Source: Triops longicaudatus
Taxonomy: Eukaryota; Arthropoda; Branchiopoda; Notostraca; Triopsidae
Length of the DNA: 64,000 nt
Assembly: GCA_022885665.1 (NCBI GenBank)
Contig: JAGQDJ010000131.1
Span: forward strand, 62,001 to 126,000
Direction of reading: 5' to 3'
Below, in pieces: positions 33,344 through 44,465 of this stretch. The notes beneath the pieces are model-generated. The model did no database searches. It was not told where the DNA came from and saw only the letters and a list, made by a program, of their open reading frames with translations. Made by a program: the position numbers and the translations under genes. Each line of letters opens with the position of its first letter. The stretch's first letter is position 1.

Positions 33344-35960
33344 GTAAAACTCAAATCTGCGATAAGTTTGACATTCAAATTTGAAATCCTCAACGAAGTT
33401 TCAGCACTACAAACACCATGCCCGTAACTTCGAAAATTCAAGAGAAGAAAAGTCCACAGCCACAATATTGTGTTACAGAAAAATGGATAAGTATTTCACA
33501 TTGAATGGCTGGGCCTTTTCACATGCATATTCTATTACCGATATCCTCTCACATACCGTGAAGAAATATCTACCAGTGAATACGAATTGTTTCCTTCCTG
33601 TGCAGAAACCAACGAAATTACTTTCTTATATTTCTTAGAACGTTCGTTGTTTTCCTTTGTAGCTAAGTGCTACGGTCACACGGGGTTATTTTGAAAGAAG
33701 GGATATTTTCGATCGTTTTTCCTTTATATTTTGGCTAATTTGTTAGTAATAACAAAACAAAAAATTATAGCTCTGTAGAATTTTCCACATGCCTATAACT
33801 ATCCAATTCACTGTGAAACTCTGACAGTAGTGAATTTTCAAAGTCTCTGTTCAAAGTTACCCCCGACGCGTACATCTTTGAACGCTTAGAACAAAACTGT
33901 ATTACAAGACAACAGTATACAATGCGACTCATTTTTTTTTTGGACTAGTTATTATAGAATATTCAACATACATGACCAGAAGTTTTTATTGCAATTAATT
34001 TAATTGCAGTGAAAACGTGAACAAAATGAAAGTAATAAATAGAAAAGCGGTGAGATCCCGGCTAAGTGTTGGTTTCATCTCTCAATCCTCGCTTTTCGCT
34101 GCCTCTCTTGCGTTTTACACTTAAACATTAATGTTCTACGTTGCCTTCTCTTGTTCTTTCCTGTTTGCTGAAATTTCAGGTTGATTTTTTTTTGGTTCCT
34201 GAAAAGGAGCATTTTAGCCGTAGGCCATGCACCATGCAGTCCTTGCACCAAGACGTCTTTTGTACTCGCGAGGCATCAGTTTCACTAAGGAAATTCCCCT
34301 CGAAACTTAGATTGCCATTGTTTTCTGATATTTGGTAAAAACGTTTTATAACAAGATTTCCCCTAAAAACTTTTGAACTATTTGAAAAATGTCTGTATAA
34401 ATTGCCAGACTAATAGCTCAGAGAACATGTTCAGTGTAACCCCCAAAAAGTTCAAGTTAGCGGGGATAGTTTGATTTAGCTTGAAAACCAAAATTCGTAG
34501 CTTGTTTCTGAGTTTATTAAACTAAAGGCAGATCAGCATGCTATAATTTCAATAAGAACGAATGCTTTATGTTTACCTTATGGTGGTAAACAGGATAACA
34601 AAACGTGTTAAGAAAGCCGTCCACTATTAATCGGCTGATGGCGCGAAGTGTTATCAAAACAAAGGGTCTATTATGTTTTCCTAAGGAAGCCTACTTATCC
34701 CTTAAACTAACGACACCTAGGTTGTTGCGTTGCCTTACGTAGTTGAGGAGCAATAGATGGCCTACTGTTTCCCATCAAGTGTTCAATTTCACCCCAGGCG
34801 TTCAAAGTATTCCCGTGTGAGGGCACGGTATTCAAATGTTATTTAACGGTGCCTGAACGCTTTACAGAGAGGAAAACTCTTCTGTTCTGCAAGTTCTTGT
34901 TTCCTTTTTTGTCAGTGTTTGCTGCCGTTGTCTTAACCAGTAAATTTTACTGAAGTGTTTACGTAAATTCTATTTCCTATGGGAAAACTTGGAGATGTAA
35001 GCCCGGTCAGTATTCTAGCCATTGTAGCTGTAACACTTTGAAGTTTGTAACGGTTCATTTTTTCTATCATTCGTTAGTAATGACTTTTTTTAAAAAAAGA
35101 AAAAGGAACGCAACACTAACACGCGTTCTTTACCGTCACCGGACAAAAAACTGAAAAGCTGCGAAAAAAATTGCAGTTCACTATTTCTGATATGGATGGC
35201 TTTCGGTGCATTCGTGCTTAAAACACTGCTTTCTGAGCTTTGTGCATTGTTTCTCAGAATATTTTAAAGATTTTTTTTTTCAGAGAAAATCGTTCAGTCC
35301 TGTAAGGACTTGTAACTGCTCCTTAAGCATTTTGTTCTTCAGCGCACACTTAACTTTAAAACAAAACTGTTGGTTGCTGTCATGAGTGAAACACCGAGAA
35401 AAGAAAGAGCATACTTTTTGTAATATAAGTAAGGAAAATCAGATTTGTGGCGTCACACATATTTTTCCTGCAAGATCTTTCAGACGTGATCTAATACGTT
35501 AGTTAAACCCTGACTTAATAGATCGGCGATACCTATACTTAATATATTATGGTTGCTATAAAAAAATCTGTGCGTAAAAATCGTCCTTAGTCCCCTGAAC
35601 TCGCATCAAGTCCTGGAATGATTAACTTAAGCACTTGTGTATTGAGTTTCCTTTACAACAGTGCTTCTCAATAGTTTTCTCCCGTTACCCCAAATTATGG
35701 ATCGGTAAGTACGCGTTGCTCAACGTGATTAAAATTTCGACCAAAACGGAACCGAAGTTCTTTGCAGGAAGAGATTTTATCTAGTTTTAATTCCCATTCT
35801 CCTTGTGAACAGCTTTATTACACCAGACAGAACGATTTTTACCGCTTTAGGTAATTTACCCCGTGTTAAGAAGCACTGGTCTAGTTTAAAGTCAGGTAAA
35901 GTTAAGTTGTAATAGGTTAGTCTAAACGATGGTTTGCTTAGGTGAAATTAAGCCAGGTTA
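33344..35960. other. Region without a supported gene
   Basis: If the flanking exon candidates belong to one gene, this is its intron. A 65-codon open frame at 34141-34338 (+) has an acceptor-like TTTCAG and a possible GTAAAA donor but no similarity. Confidence 0.35.
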
Positions 35961-36168
35961 TCCGTGTTTCCACTGCCATCTTAACACATGTTACCGATCG
36001 AAGTGATACGGATTACTGCGCTGTTTTCGCATGGAAACACATGTTTGGATAACTTAGGCTGTGTTAGGTGGTGTAACAATCCTGCAAATGTTTTACCCAG
36101 CTAAAGTAACACGTTGATCCGTTTTATGCTGCTTGGTAACGCATGTTAAGATGGCAGTGAGAACGTAG
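35961..36168. mobile_element. MITE with about 30-bp terminal inverted repeats
   Basis: CACTGCCATCTTAACA on the plus strand at about 35971 recurs on the minus strand near the right end. The arms can be aligned for about 30 bp (GTTTCCACTGCC... against GTTCTCACTGCC..., both running to GTTACC). The interior, about 130 bp, has no open frame. The exact ends and target duplication are unclear. It lies inside a degenerate GGTTA-rich tract. Confidence 0.55.
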
Positions 36169-37182
36169 CCTAAACATAGTTCAAGGATGGGCTAAGAAAA
36201 ACTAGTTTAAGGTAAGGTTAGGCTAAAGAAAATTAGGTTTTCCGCTTTTAAGAATAGTTTAGGCAAAATTACGTTAGTTTAGTCTAATTTAGGGACAGTT
36301 GAGACAAAATAAATTTTAGTCTAGTTTAAGGTTAGGTTAGATAGATTTAAGCTAAGCTAGTATGGTTTTAGGCTAGTTTAGGTACAGTAAAGTTCGATTA
36401 GTCTAATTTAGGTTAGACTAAATCATGATAGTTTTAGGGAGTTAAATGCCTTCAATTGTTTCCGTCCAATATGCAAATCGTCGATCAGAAAATCCCAGTT
36501 ACACAGTGTATTTAAAATTAAGACGACAAAGTTCGACGGAAGTTCTTCACAGAAACAGAATTAAATAGTTTTTAGTTCCGATTTTCCTTGTGACAGGCTT
36601 CGTTACTCAAATTGTAAAGAGTTTTACCCAACTTTCTAACTTATTTACCCCTATTTTAACATACAAAGTAAATTAGATTAGACTTAGTCAAATTACGTCC
36701 AGCTGTGTTAAGTTTGGTCTACATAAAAATCCCGTACAAAACAGTTAGAGACCAAAAAATGTGGTCGAGACCCCAATGTTAAATCACATTTATTAAAACA
36801 ACAACGATTTGTTAAAATAACAAAGATTTTATTATTGTTATTAGGATTCTTGCAAAACCTGGGAACGTCCCGGTACTACTACCACCAGATGCCGCTCCAG
36901 TAATTCTCAACTTCACTCCCCAACATCTTCCGGCAGATCCAGTAATTCTTTTAATTTTGTTAAAGCCCGATTGGCCATTGTGGCAAATGCCGCATGGCCC
37001 GGGTCGGATAATGCTGTTTTGGGCTGCGGCTTTCTTAGTCGCAAAAACGTTAACGAACTTTATTGGAGCCGGTCTTGAAAATTTCCGCATGGGCCGCTGG
37101 CAAAACCAGTCCGCTCCTGCATATTGTGAATATAATTAGCCCACCAGAATTTCTTAATGAGAGAATCTGTTTTCACTGCCAG

Positions 37183-37506
37183 GTCCTGACAGGTTGGAGA
37201 AACGTTTGTGGTGGGAAAGAGGACGTGCCGATCACGTTAAAGACCTGGTGAGTCTTTCTTTTACTGTCCCAGGAATTAATTCAATAATTGTTTGCTTCGT
37301 CGTTTGAATAAATTTAGCTAAAATGCCCTGAGTCTTGCAAGGATTCTTGGGCGCGGCCTCGTATGGCTGTTGCTACGACCCAGTCCTTCCGCGTTCGTCC
37401 GCGTAACCGCCCCACATCCAGTATTTTCACTTCGTCGGATCCGGCCAGTAACGAGACACCCAGGATTAATCGCAACGCGCTTTTCTTTTGCGCTGCCGCG
37501 AATTAA
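37183..37506 (+). CDS. Last two candidate exons of an unidentified gene
   Basis: Exon 37183-37247 (acceptor TGCCAG, donor CTG|GTGAGT) encodes a charged helix with RLEKRLWWERGRADH. It joins in phase 0 to 37318-37506 (acceptor TTTAG), which encodes a basic, Ser/Thr/Pro-rich tail of 62 residues and ends in TAA. Both have coding-like composition and consistent phases, but I do not recognise the protein. It may be the 3' end of the gene whose exons start near 33039. The sequence at 36840-37140 is open in several frames, and I could not decide which, if any, is coding. Confidence 0.35.
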
Positions 37507-38839
37507 ATCAAATCTGAAGTTTTACTTAGCCGCTCTCCAACTGGATTTTGCGCATGCAAAATTCTATTGCAGCTTGGGGAGGGGCTCAACATTTTCGAAG
37601 TTTGGTATTTGTGCACCTTCCTTCGACTAAGTACATTACACTTACTTTCCCTAACAGTATTTAAAATTTTGAAGACGTCGTTTGTTATTCGCCCTTTAAA
37701 TGCTGCACCTTCCCGACTGGGAGTTTTTCCAAGGGATTCTCTTAGAAAGCTTACAGTGATTAACCCGAACATTTTTACACAGTTTAACTTAATATAAATT
37801 TGGCTGAAACTCCAAACGTAACACAAACATTGTATACTAACGAAACAAAAGCTTGTCAAAATGTGTTTATTACGGTGACAGCAGCTTCACAATACAGACC
37901 AAAGTCAATATAGCCGACTTCCTACAGTGGCAAACCAACAATCACGGAAACCACCGATTACATCAATTGTCGCTACGTGACGTTTCCTGTATGCACGTCA
38001 ACGTTGAACTTTTTCTCCGCTACATAATATGGAAAAAAGGAAAGGGAAAATTGTGCCGGAAAATTTTCCAAGATTTTGTCCACTCAAACCATGATGCCTA
38101 TAGCTATAATTAATAACAAGACAATACATCCATTGTACCAAAAACGCTGAGATTTAACTCCGTTTTTCCGTTAATATACTGTACGTATGATAGTGCAACC
38201 TCTAAAACCTAGCTTAGTAACTAATGTTACACAGTCCAACTATACCAAATTTGAATTGTCAACTTAGTCGTTGCGAAAGATAAATAATTTAAGTCTAGTA
38301 TTTTTTTATTATCGTCTAAAAACTAACGTAAGCTTGCGCTACTGACGGAGCTTTCGAGTTGTCCCATACGTTCAGACATCGCGCGTTCCGTGCCGTATTC
38401 AGGTTACTACAGTGGTCTATCGTTTTCTTCGCCTAAAGTGCAACAAAGATTCTGTAATAATGAATAAAAGCTTAAAAGTCTGCGACCACGCAAATAAACT
38501 GGAAATAAAAAGTATCAATAAAAGTAAAAACAGCTATGAGAGAAACGGCAAGCTGAGATTTTCGAGCTGAGCTGCAGCAATACTACGTGTATGACAACTT
38601 CACACGGAAGAAGCTCGCATGCTTCAAAGTAGATCACTAGGTTTCATACGTTGTCACCCATGGAAATTATATAAAATGTCTTGTAGTTCAAGACGTTTTT
38701 TCATTACATGATGTCAATGAGATTATTTTTTAACACAAGAGGTAGCTTTGAATATGGGAACCAAAGGTCATCTACCCTTCCTTAACTACTCAATGCAACT
38801 CTAACGCAGCAAGCTAGTGATCTTAAAAATTTTATAATA
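37507..38839. other. Spacer without a supported gene
   Basis: AT-rich, with only short open frames lacking similarity. Nothing recognised. Confidence 0.4.
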
Positions 38840-39656
38840 AGTAGAGGAAGTGGTGTAAAGTTCTACTACCATTTTATTTTTTCGAAAAAACGGTCTTAGA
38901 AGTGAAATAAGGAAAAAAATCCTCCGCAGTAGAAAACCAAGTGTGTTGTCTAAATCAATCGCATAAAAATAACTTCGAAAGTCGTCGCAAATTTTATTTG
39001 TTCTAATTTTTCCAAATCACTTCAAAATCAACATTTTGAAAATTGGTCCAAACTCCGACTACTTGAGGAAGACGATATTAATAAATTCCCAAAATGGAAA
39101 CATACAATTAAAATATTTACATCGAAATGTAAATGTATAAAGTACTTTTTACTATAGAAAATAAACACAGCGCAAGCAAATACGCTAACCGCTAACTACA
39201 CAACATTCTTCGCGACGGGTTAAAAATCTTTGAATTTGCCTGGGGCTGGACGCACTGGCACCACTGCCGTAGCAAGAGGCACGGGTTAGCGTACAGCACC
39301 ACGCTGCCTAGTCACCACATGACTACTTTATGAAAGCTTGAACTTTTCTCCCACATGCAGTGAATATTTAGTATTATATATATAATTCTGAGAAAGCCTG
39401 ATATTCAAGCTAAAAATATAACTAAAGAAAGTGTTATTAACTTACGCACTTTCTTACAAAAATGGCTCATTATACGTGGCTCTTGAAAAGTCTAGCAACG
39501 ATTAAATTTGTTAAATTAAATAACTCAACACTACGAAGCGGAATGAACACCAACTTTCCAAAAACAGCTACAGCAGTTATGAGAACAATTTCCCGCAGCC
39601 GGGTTTAGGTAACGGTATGTAATAGAGCTAAAAATGCGTTTGTTTGAGTTTAGATC
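38840..39656 (+). repeat. Dispersed repeat family, copy C
   Basis: Aligns with copy A over its whole length, apart from about 220 bp at roughly 39232-39455 that copy A lacks; that block looks like a secondary insertion. It ends with AGCTAAAAATGCGTTTG, as copy A does. Confidence 0.75.
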
Positions 39657-40163
39657 ACAGTCGGAATTCACATCTTCTCCTCTAGGTTTTTAGGATAGTA
39701 AAATCAATGTTTTATTTCGACGTCTCTTGAAGACAAAAAGAAATTTTCTGCAAAAGAAAATACTTTTCAGCAAAAATGCTATTCTATATTTTTTCGTTCG
39801 ATTTCTTGTTTACGTTCGAAGCTGTAGACTACCTGCGTGGGTTAAATTAGAAGGCGTACTTCGAAAACAAAATACTCACACATGCCGCCATAGAAGTAAA
39901 GTACAGCTATGTTCAACTCCGCACGCGTATTTTGCAGATCCAAACCATTTGCCTTGTTTTTACTAAAATATCAGGCGAAAAGTAAACAAATGTCAATGGC
40001 GGCTTAAACAGTGACACTTGCAGACGTGAACTAAAAACTATTTCCGCGCGAAAACGATATTAGGCCTTATCCTATTCGTTTAATAAGAGCAAGACGCAAA
40101 GATCCGAGTCAATATAATACTTTTCTTCCCACAACGTTACTTTCCAAGTTACCTGAAGGCTTA

Positions 40164-40595
40164 GTGTTGAGGTTCAGGTGTAACAACCAGGGTCCTTTGA
40201 TGCTTTCTGCTTTTCTTGACTATTTGAAAATTAAAGTTGACTGCCGCGATGTTGTTAATCTGCGGCATGACGGAAACCGTCAGGAAGAGCCACGTAAGCC
40301 GAAGTCCACAAACAAAACTCCTGCAGTAACCGCCTTGGCCGCTACCAATTGCCCCTGCACCTCGGCTGATCGCAGATGTCCCTTTTGTAACGAGTCCTCC
40401 CACTCTGCGACTAATTGTACTCATTGCCTTGACGATAAACGCACCTCGCTTAAGTACCATCGTTGTTTCAACTGCCTACGTGAGGGGCACGTATGTCCAG
40501 GTGTCCCTCTTCCAATCGTCGTTGTCATTCCTGCAAGGGGCTACTATCTGCAACCGTCAGAAATCGCAAGATGTCACCAGCTCCTCCACCTTTGA
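40164..40595 (+). pseudogene. BEL/Pao gag remnant with zinc knuckles
   Basis: Encodes the end of a gag protein with two Cys/His knuckles, CPFCNESSHSATNC and a following CFNCLREGH. The frame is lost after the second knuckle. Gag codons can be traced upstream to about 40041, where the element is truncated. Confidence 0.8.
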
Positions 40596-40815
40596 GGAAC
40601 CGCCTGTTGCTCCAGATAACACCGCTTCGTCCAACAGCACTTCTAACGAGATTATCCTTCTAAGTGCTACTATTATCGTGAGGCCCAGCTCGCCAAGAGC
40701 GGTTCGCTGCGCACTTACATTACAGGATCTTTGTCCCGTCGCCTGGGGCTTCTAGCAGTACCTTTGGCTCTCAACAGTCTTCCTATCAAATTCTCTGGCA
40801 ATTCTCCGTTGTGGG

Positions 40816-41028
40816 TTGCACACTCCCACCGATCTTGATTTAAAAGCCACCGAGATTCCTGAAATTTGCGTCTCTTTGCCTGCCGTGCCTGCTGCAAGTT
40901 GGACGACTGCGTTGCCCATGAAATGTTTCCCCGTGGCGGATGCCTTGGCTTCTGGTCCTGCCCGTCCATTTGATGTCCTAGTTGGTGCGGATTTCTACTG
41001 GAGCATCGTCACGGATCACTTTGAATGA
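40816..41028 (+). pseudogene. BEL/Pao protease-region remnant
   Basis: Ends in VLVGADFYWSIV, the conserved motif at the protease/RT junction of BEL/Pao polyproteins. The active-site part upstream lies across frame breaks. Confidence 0.7.
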
Positions 41029-41199
41029 ATCCCAAATGGTCCTGTTGCGGTTAGAAGTCGTTTCGGATGATTGGTACATGGTCCTACTACCAGCGGAGCC
41101 CAACCGAATACGGTTACATCGTTAGCTTGTTCGTCAACAGCGAGGTAATCTCAGATCACGAAGTCCCTACCCAAAGATGAACGTATCACTGCCCTTCAC

Positions 41200-42105
41200 T
41201 TGCCTTATCAAAATATTCTTAATTCACTTGACTTTTCGGATGGCAGATACTTGATTGTCTTGCCGTGGAAAGAAGATTCTCGAGCGCTGCCTTCTAACTA
41301 CGAATTAGCCTCGAAGCGTTTAGACTCCCGTTTTGCTAGAACTCCCGATTTGTTGTTACAATGTGAAGCCTTACTCTCGGATTACTTCAAGAAAGAATAT
41401 ACTGAACCTACAAACCCCCACGATGTTACCTCGTCCTTTGTTCCTTATTTGCCTCATTATCCCCTGGTTCATTTAGATAAGGTTACCACTAAAGCACGTA
41501 TTGTGTTTGACGGATCAGCCAGAATGCCAGGTCACCCTTCTATTAATGATTGCTTACTGCAAGGTCCAAAACTCCCCCCTAGTCTCTTATCAGTTTTACT
41601 CCGCTTTCTTTTTGTTAAATACCTGGTTGTCCGAGATGTACAAGAAGCGTTTCCTCAAATCAAGATCCAAACGACTCACCGACATGCTGCTCTAAGCTTC
41701 CAATGGCGTTCCCACCCTTCTTCCGCCTCTGAGCCTGTTCACTGCCGTTGCAGAGGTACGTTTGAGTTAAATTGTAGCTCTGTTCTTTTGGCTATCACCT
41801 TGCGCCATCACTACTACTCTGTAGAGTCTCAATACCCCCGAACTATCACCTCGTTGAAGCTTAATACGTATGTTGATGATGTTTTCTTGGGAGGTGATAC
41901 TGAAGAAGATGCGCTGCAATCGGCGAACGAAGCTTGTACCATTTTCAAGGCTGCTGATCCTATGACCCTATGGAAGCTTACCTGTCCTAATCCCAAGATA
42001 CAGAACGTCCTGTCCCCTGGAAGAGCTTCCGACCCTCCAACATTCGTAAAGGACTTGACGTCTGCGGCCACCCGGAAGGTTTTGGGTCTCCAGTGGAATT
42101 GCTAA
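41200..42105 (+). pseudogene. BEL/Pao reverse transcriptase remnant
   Basis: A 301-codon frame holds the RT core: ARIVFDGSA (about 41495), LLQGP, a DVQEAFPQI variant of the catalytic DxxxAF block (about 41635), and the YVDDV active site (about 41870). Substitutions in otherwise constant positions and a nonconserved stretch near 41710-41760 suggest decay even where the frame is open. Confidence 0.85.
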
Positions 42106-42135
42106 AAGGATTTTATTTTGATGCTGCTCCTTTGA

Positions 42136-42784
42136 TTGAATTTCTATCAGTTGTCTCATTTCTATACACAAGGCATTTCCCACAAAATTGTTTCTCGGCT
42201 GTGTGATCCTCTTGGTTTGATTTGTCAAGTATTATTTCTTATTTCGCATATCTTATCTCTTATCAAATCCTTTCTGCAACGTTTATGGCTCCAAGGACTT
42301 GACTGGGATGCTGTTCTTCCAGCCGACCTCTCCAAGGAGGTACTCAAATGGGCTTCAAATCTCTCCTGCCGTCGGACTTACTGCATTCCCCGACTCGTGA
42401 CCAGTCCTTCCGCTAGCGCACAAATACACCTGTTCAGCGATGCGAGTGAGGGTACGCTACTGCAGCTTACGTACGATTTACCAATTCTACTGGTACTTCA
42501 GTCTTTCTCCTTGATGTGAGTACTCGAGTTTCGCGCTTGAAGCTTGTGTCGATTCCAAGTTGGAGTTACTTGGCACCTTACTGTCTTCTCGACTAAGTCA
42601 ATATCTGAAAACATCCTTGTTCTCCGCTCTTGGGCCCAGTATTACCTTTATACTTTGGACTGATTCCCAAGTTGTCCTTGAATGGATCAAGAAGCCTGCT
42701 TACCAATGGAAAACCTTCATTGCTAATCGAGTTCAGCACATACAAACCCGTACTTCTCCTAGCAGGGAAGGTCAACCCTACTGA
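42136..42784 (+). pseudogene. BEL/Pao RNase H-region remnant
   Basis: Overlapping short frames carry fragments such as HLFSDAS (about 42430) and LWTDSQVVLEWI (about 42655), the conserved acidic positions of BEL/Pao RNase H. At least two frame changes occur. Confidence 0.7.
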
Positions 42785-42847
42785 CGTTGCATATAGGGTG
42801 GAGTTTGTCTCTAACCTCATCAAGAACGACCAACAAGAACTGGCGTT

Positions 42848-43830
42848 TTGACTATCTCTGGTCGTCCACAGTTAGCTTATCTTTCTGATTTCAGTGCCTT
42901 TCCTATTATTCTTCCGACAAAGCACGAATTTACCAAGTTGGTAGTACAGTACTATCATCTCAGGAACTGCCACGCTAGAGCTCGTGGTATTCGTTCTGAA
43001 TTTTGGATCCCGCGTGGTAAACAGGTAAGTCCGTTTTACGTGAATGTACTCTCTGTAACAAATTCAATTCTCCACCATGTTCTCAAATCCAAGCTCCACT
43101 GCCCGTCGACAGAATTATCCCTACTCCAGCCTTTGAAATCTCTGGAATTGATTTTACCGGGCCAATTTATATGAAAGCTCCATCAGGATCTGTTAAATCC
43201 TACATTTGTTTGTTTTCATATCCTGTTACTTGCGACTTGCATCTTGAATTGGTTTCTGATTTAAGCACCAATTTTTTTCCCACTTGCCCTTCGTAGATTT
43301 ATCCCCAGACGTGGTATTCCACATGTTATTTACTCTGACAATGCGTTAACGTTTAAGCGTGCCAGCAGGGATCTTCAACAGCTTCACTGTCAATCGGCCA
43401 GCTCCGACGTTCAAAATTTAATTTCAACATCTCGTATCCGATGGAAGTTGATTATGGAACGGTGGGGAGGGATGTACGAAAGGATGGTCAGTGTCAAAAC
43501 TACATTGAAGAAAATTCTGGGCAAAGCTAGTTTCACTTACGAGGAGATGTAAACCATTTTTGTAGAAGTCGAAGCCTTTCTCAATTCCAGGCCCTTGACT
43601 CATCTAAACGACGACCCAGAAGATCTCGAGCCCCTTCCGCCAGTTCACTTCCTTATTGGGACGCGTGTCAATTGCCTACCCTCGCTCGCACCTTCGAACC
43701 GTCCTACCACGACTACTGCTGTTGTATTAATAAAGCGCGCCTGTTATCGTGATCGCATGGTGGACCACTTTTTGCGACGTTGGCTAAGAGTATTTGCCGG
43801 AAAACTGCCCCTAGATCTTCAACCCTGAAG
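42848..43830 (+). pseudogene. BEL/Pao integrase-region remnant
   Basis: Fragments show the zinc-binding and core integrase features: RARGIRSEFWIPRG (about 42975), a YSDNA block with the catalytic Asp (about 43330), ERWGGMYERM (about 43458), and the C-terminal LTHLNDDPEDLEPL segment (about 43590). Stops and frame shifts lie between them. Confidence 0.75.
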
Positions 43831-44465
43831 TCCGTGAGTGTCGGCGAGGCAGACCTGATTGAAGAAGACGCCGTCAAGCGACAGTTATGGAAACTTGGTC
43901 GTGTATTGGAATTGTTTCCCGATAGAGATAGCGAATCCGAGCCGTGCAATTGAAGAAGTGATGTGCGATGGTTGTTGTTTTGACGAGACCTTTAAACCGT
44001 CTGTATCCCCTTGAAACCATTGGTTTTGTAATTTCCATTACAAAAAGGTGGAGGATGTTCTCTGGAGGTCGACGTTATCACATCGATATTATCTGGAGGT
44101 TGCAATATATTAATTTTTACTTAAATCTCATAAAATTACGTTAAATTACTCACCCTACCAAAATTGACAAGAAGTGGGTATTATAAAGTGGGAAAGAGCA
44201 CAGCATGAATTATGCGGAACTTAAACCGCAAAGCGCCCATAGAAATCATCGCTACTGTAAACCAAGATTAAATGCAAAGGTTCAATTAAAATTAACCAAC
44301 AATATCAATTAACCCAAAACGCTCTGTACTTCTTCTTCCACTGCCTTATTTACTCAATTAAAGGAGGGGATAATCACACGGGAAGTACTGTATACAACCG
44401 GCCAGCTTTAACCGATACAAGATATCACGCTATTTTCTGAGTTGGGTTTCTGCAAAGATTGTATC

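Larger units (their letters stand above)
40041..44055 (+). mobile_element. Decayed BEL/Pao LTR retrotransposon, 5'-truncated
   Basis: Ordered remnants of gag zinc knuckles, aspartic protease, reverse transcriptase, RNase H and integrase run left to right in several frames. Frame breaks and stops separate them, so the copy cannot be active. The left end starts inside gag; no 5' LTR was found. A purine-rich tract ending AAAGGTGGAGGA (to 44055) is followed by TGTTCTCT, the expected start of a 3' LTR, whose far end I could not place. The gag-to-integrase order and the GADFYW and YVDDV motifs identify the BEL/Pao superfamily. The right end lies about 400 bp from the AIMP2 stop. Confidence 0.88.

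Noticed and set aside
36812..37090. 92-codon minus-strand Gly-rich frame
   Set aside because: It overlaps equally long plus-strand frames and has no motif; its Gly-richness comes from a short repeated CCAGTAATTC segment.
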